Below, in pieces: positions 60,767 through 64,000 of a DNA stretch of 64,000 nt. Positions within the stretch are counted from its first letter, which is position 1. The number at the start of each line of letters is the position of its first letter. Both the position numbers and the translations under genes were made by a program. The DNA comes from Ophthalmolycus amberensis (Eukaryota > Chordata > Actinopteri > Perciformes > Zoarcidae). Location of the stretch: positions 629,001 to 693,000 of the forward strand of contig JAFEUB010000893.1 in assembly GCA_024529925.1 (NCBI GenBank), written 5' to 3'. The notes under the pieces are model-generated. The model saw only the letters and a program-made list of their open reading frames with translations, was not told the DNA's origin and did no database searches.

Positions 60767-63661
60767 TTAAAGTTCAGTAGGTAATTTCCTTGGTTTTGTT
60801 TCCTCCTCTTTGTTCCGGGGAACATGGAAGTCCACGTATGGACACCACTTTGTGTTGAGGCACACCAGTTTCTTCAGAGTGGAGGTTTTGACGATATTGA
60901 AACCCGTCTCTCCCCCAAAAGTGCTGGGCTTCCAGTACTCAGGGGAGCAGATGGGGTTTCCCATCAGGCCTTTCAGGGAGAAGGGAGCACCCATCTCCAC
61001 CATGCTCTCACCAAATAGACTGTTGGGACGTGTTTTCTCCAGCAGGACGCCGGGGTAGAGCTCCAGAGCGTCTATGTCACCATAGAGCTCCTCCAAACCT
61101 CTGGCCATTTCTATGTCATCTATTTGGAGAAGAGAAAACAGCAGCTAATAAACTGTTGGCCTGATCAATCATGTTACACCAGACCGCCCCGTATGTGTCA
61201 CACAGATTAAATGTGTTTTTTCTTTAACCACTTCAAAAACATAGTGTGCTAAACCATTCTCAGTCATCTCAACACCTATTGTTTTATGTTTCGATCCACT
61301 ATCACAGCACAGCTCCAGTGATGCTACGTCATCGTATGTTTCTGCAAACAACTGGATACGTTGACTGTCATAGTTTCTGAAGCAAAAATATATTTCATAA
61401 ATACATTTCATATCTCGGATCACACTTGCAGAAATGCGCAATGCCACGTGGTTAACATTTTAAACTTTTATCAAGTTATCAGTTACCACAAAAATTAAAG
61501 AGGAAATACCGACTTCATCTCTGCAATGATAACGTTCGTTCTTCCTCAAATCATTTGACATCCAACTGTGGCAAATAAATGTCAAATTTGAAATCCAAAG
61601 CATAAATGCAATATTACATTATTCCTGCTTACCAGTGAAGTCATAAAACGAGGTGTATGGCTTGAGGTTGAACTTCTTCCTATATTCATTAAAGGGCTGC
61701 ATGCGTGTTGCTCGGGACTCTCTGATGACCATTTCTGCCACCTTGAGCACTACTGCATGAGAGTTGTGACCTCCACCTATCTGAAACACAAACAAAGACG
61801 TTACTGCAGTACTGAACTGTTCGTAGTGACACCATCAGCCAGATTAAAAAAACAAAAACACTCACTGATAAACTCTGTGCATCTTAATTCTCAGCAAACA
61901 GAAATAAAGCGTTGCAAGTGTTGAAGAAAACCATCATATAACTTGTGAATCCAACTGTTGTTACAATCTTAACTTCCATGATTGCAGTAAACACGAGTGT
62001 TCCTCTTATGTCAAAATATCCAGAATCATTTGAGACGTAAAACCTCATATCACAAGTAAACAGTTGATATGTAACACATATTCTGGTACCAAACAACATT
62101 CTTAAGAAGAGATTAGGAGCAGACACGGGGGCACCAACCAAACAACATTCTTGAGAGGTGAGCACAGCAAAAGAGGCGTGAATTTTGACTATAAGAGTGA
62201 TCTGTGAAAAGCAGTACAGGGGAGTCGTTTCAATATACTGAACTGGTTGATGTTGGCTTGATCTTATTAAAACACTACCCGCTGGTTGCAAACTCCAGTT
62301 CGCCGTCTCTTCTCGTCATTTTGCCACAACACAAGAAAATGATGCTGCTGAACCATCCCGACCCCTCAGGTCGTCTGGGACCGGTCTACTTTCTGTTCCC
62401 AGAGTCAGAACTAAACATGGAGAAGCAGCGTTCAGTTGTTCTGCTCCACATATCTGGAACAAAGTCCCAGAAAGCTGCAGGTCTGCTGAGACCCTCAGCT
62501 CATTTAAATCAAGATTGAAGACCTTTCTGTTTGCTGCTGCCTTTAATTGAACCACGTTCAATTAATATATTAATCAATTTCCTGCATTTCTGCATTTTAC
62601 TACTGCATTTTATTTTTAATTGTTTTTGAAATCTCCTTTTCTTTTGCCTTGTGTTTTGATGCTTTTAATGGTTTTATGTGAAGCACTTTGAATTACCTTG
62701 TTGTTGAAATGTGCTATACAAATAAACTTGCCTTGCCTTGCCTTGCTGAAAGATACGAGAATATTGTCTCTCATTTGATTTTAGGAAGTGATAAAGAAAC
62801 ACAGTGTGCACACAGTGTGCACACAGTGCTTAGAGATACGTGTCCTGCCACATGTTTCACAAGAACTGCAGTAAAATGAGAGGTTTTATCAAGGGAATCT
62901 GGTGCGAGAGACACTACTGCTTTAGTCCACAGGACAGCAAAAATCAATACAATAGGAAATTAGTTATTAAGTTCCTCTTAGTAGCTTTAAAGAGAAGTAC
63001 AAAAGTTCATTTTTTGGTACTTTTCTCTAACCGTTCTTTTGTTAACGATTGAATGATTTTACTTATTTGGGACTGAAACAGATACTTAAATAAAGTAATC
63101 TGAGAAGTATAGAGTTAAAATCTCTCCATCAACACGTGAATATCTAAAGCGATAAAGTTAATGTAAAATCTTAATTTGAAAAGTAACTAATAACTACAGC
63201 TGAGGGATAAATGTAGTTGAGTAAAAAGTACAATATAGTATAAAGTAGCATTAAATGTACATACCTAAGTACAAGTAACTTCACATCTAAAAAGCAACAC
63301 TACCCAGGCTGTAGCTGCATTGGTACCGCTATCACTGGATTCTTGTGAACAAACAGTAGACGGTACTTATCTACCTGTCCTGCAGGTTGTTTGGAGAAGG
63401 CATCCACCATTTTCTCCACACCGTAGTGCATGAGGAGGGAGGTGTTGTAAATAAACTGGGAGTACGGGACTTCATCTCCGTCGATGAGGAAGCTGTCGGG
63501 CATGAGCGGGTGCCAGTGGTAGATGTGGCAGAACTCCAGAGCGATGCGGTTGCTGTACTGGAAACGTGCGTTGAAGAGCAGGGTGGGGTCGAACTTCAGA
63601 TTCAGCAGGTAACCACTCAGATGCTGCACGTACTCTTCTATTATGATGTTGATGATCTCTC
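60767..63661 (-). CDS. ptgs1: Prostaglandin G/H synthase 1 (COX-1), 3' part
   Basis: Three exons on the minus strand: 63375-63661, 61633-61780 and 60767-61119. The earlier exons (EGF-like domain, membrane-binding helices, Arg120) lie beyond 64,000. The first visible exon holds EFCHIYHWHPLMPD, with catalytic Tyr385 and heme-ligand His388 (human COX-1 numbering). The second opens IGGGHNSHAV and includes LQ/MQPFNEYRKKF. The last holds MGAPFSLKG with Ser530, the serine aspirin acetylates, and ends KLPTEL, an ER-retention signal. The C-terminus lacks the insert typical of COX-2, so this is ptgs1. The enzyme turns arachidonate into PGG2 and PGH2 on the lumenal ER and nuclear membrane. Two residues that set inhibitor selectivity are COX-2-like (Arg513, Val523). 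The intron 61,781-63,374 contains a LINE fragment. Confidence 0.96.
62270..62745 (+). mobile_element. 3' end of a non-LTR retrotransposon (L2/CR1-like)
   Basis: On the plus strand, antisense to ptgs1, a frame at about 62,365-62,550 reads GEAAFSCSAPHIWNKVPESC and then SAETLSSFKSRLKTFLF before a stop. This is the familiar C-terminus of ORF2 of L2/CR1-type LINEs. It is followed by an AT-rich 3' untranslated part, GTGAAGCACTTTGAATTACC, CTATACAAATAAACTTGCC and a short CTTGC tail repeat. The insertion is 5'-truncated and lies in a ptgs1 intron. Confidence 0.85.
63190..63300 (+). repeat. Dispersed repeat fragment, family C
   Basis: Contains GTTGAGTAAAAAGTACAATA, TAAAGTAGCATTAAATGTAC and CTAAGTACAAGTAACTTCAC, motifs of the family C right end. 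It abuts the ptgs1 intron before exon 63375-63661. Confidence 0.5.
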
Positions 63662-63743
63662 CTGGGCGGGGCAAAGAATATCATCACTTGATGTCACACA
63701 CTGAGCTAAACCTTATCAAAATGACTGATAATTTGTCAAACAA

Positions 63744-64000
63744 TTAGAGCTGAAACGTGAAGTTAATTCCTCTATTAGTTGATTGACAGAAAATTGATAA
63801 TCAACGAATCTTGCAAGTCATTTTGCAAGCAAAAATGCCCAAAATGATACAGTTCCAGGTTACAGGAATTACCGGTAGGTGCTTTTCTCGGTCTTAAATT
63901 ATAATAATTTGAATATTATTGTGATTTGGACTGTTGGTCGGACAAAACAAGGCATTATATGAAGTCACCTTTGGTATGTTTTCACAGTTTTCTAAAGTTT
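63744..64000. repeat. Dispersed repeat, family B, cut by the window end
   Basis: Begins with ATTAGAGCTGAAACGTGAAG, then GTTGATTGACAGAAAATTGA and ATAATCAACGAATC, and contains GGACTGTTGGTCGGACAAAAC near 63,926-63,946. These match the copy at 11,968-12,290. The element lies in a ptgs1 intron. Confidence 0.6.

Noticed and set aside
61884..62291. 135-codon minus-strand frame in a ptgs1 intron
   Set aside because: Partly overlaps the LINE fragment and shows no domain; probably chance.

Overview
The window looks like nuclear DNA of a teleost fish, probably a percomorph. The coding exons are vertebrate, there is a Met-rich fish-type gamma-M crystallin, and the dispersed repeats between and inside the genes resemble ones I know from fish genomes. 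I find four confidently recognised genes, one large uncharacterised Ig-superfamily receptor gene, one possible small secreted-protein gene, and one broken exon copy.

Layout. Bases 1-24,400 hold no gene I can support. They contain minisatellites, a 251-bp CA tract, a perfect 46-bp-arm inverted repeat and several dispersed repeat copies; the remaining GC-richer unique stretches could be conserved regulatory DNA, but this is a guess. A three-exon gamma-M crystallin lies at 24,481-25,480 (minus), with a TATA box and Maf-type sites upstream. inpp5e (plus, 28,376-31,806, ten coding exons, 630 aa, CaaX end) and pmpca (minus, 33,521-37,860, thirteen coding exons, 517 aa) converge tail to tail, an arrangement I also recall for human 9q34. 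A small spliced gene for a possible secreted coiled-coil protein (38,836-39,541, plus) diverges from pmpca.

After about 6 kb of intergenic DNA, a gene of at least 18 coding exons (45,637-58,184, plus) encodes a signal peptide, five Ig domains, a 437-residue Ser/Thr/Pro/Gln-rich stalk in one exon, one transmembrane helix and a cytoplasmic tail of about 280 residues. Its introns carry many repeats and a CpG-rich block of about 1.7 kb that reads like a minus-strand retroviral LTR. The right edge holds the 3' half of ptgs1 (cyclooxygenase-1, minus; its 5' part lies beyond 64,000). A decayed duplicate of its last exon sits about 1.5 kb further downstream.

Function. The genes do not form a pathway: lens structural protein, ciliary phosphoinositide phosphatase, mitochondrial presequence-processing subunit, surface receptor, prostaglandin synthase. 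All exon boundaries were read by hand from GT/AG sites and phase. The phases close for crystallin, inpp5e, pmpca and the visible ptgs1 exons, and for the Ig gene except at its two ends.
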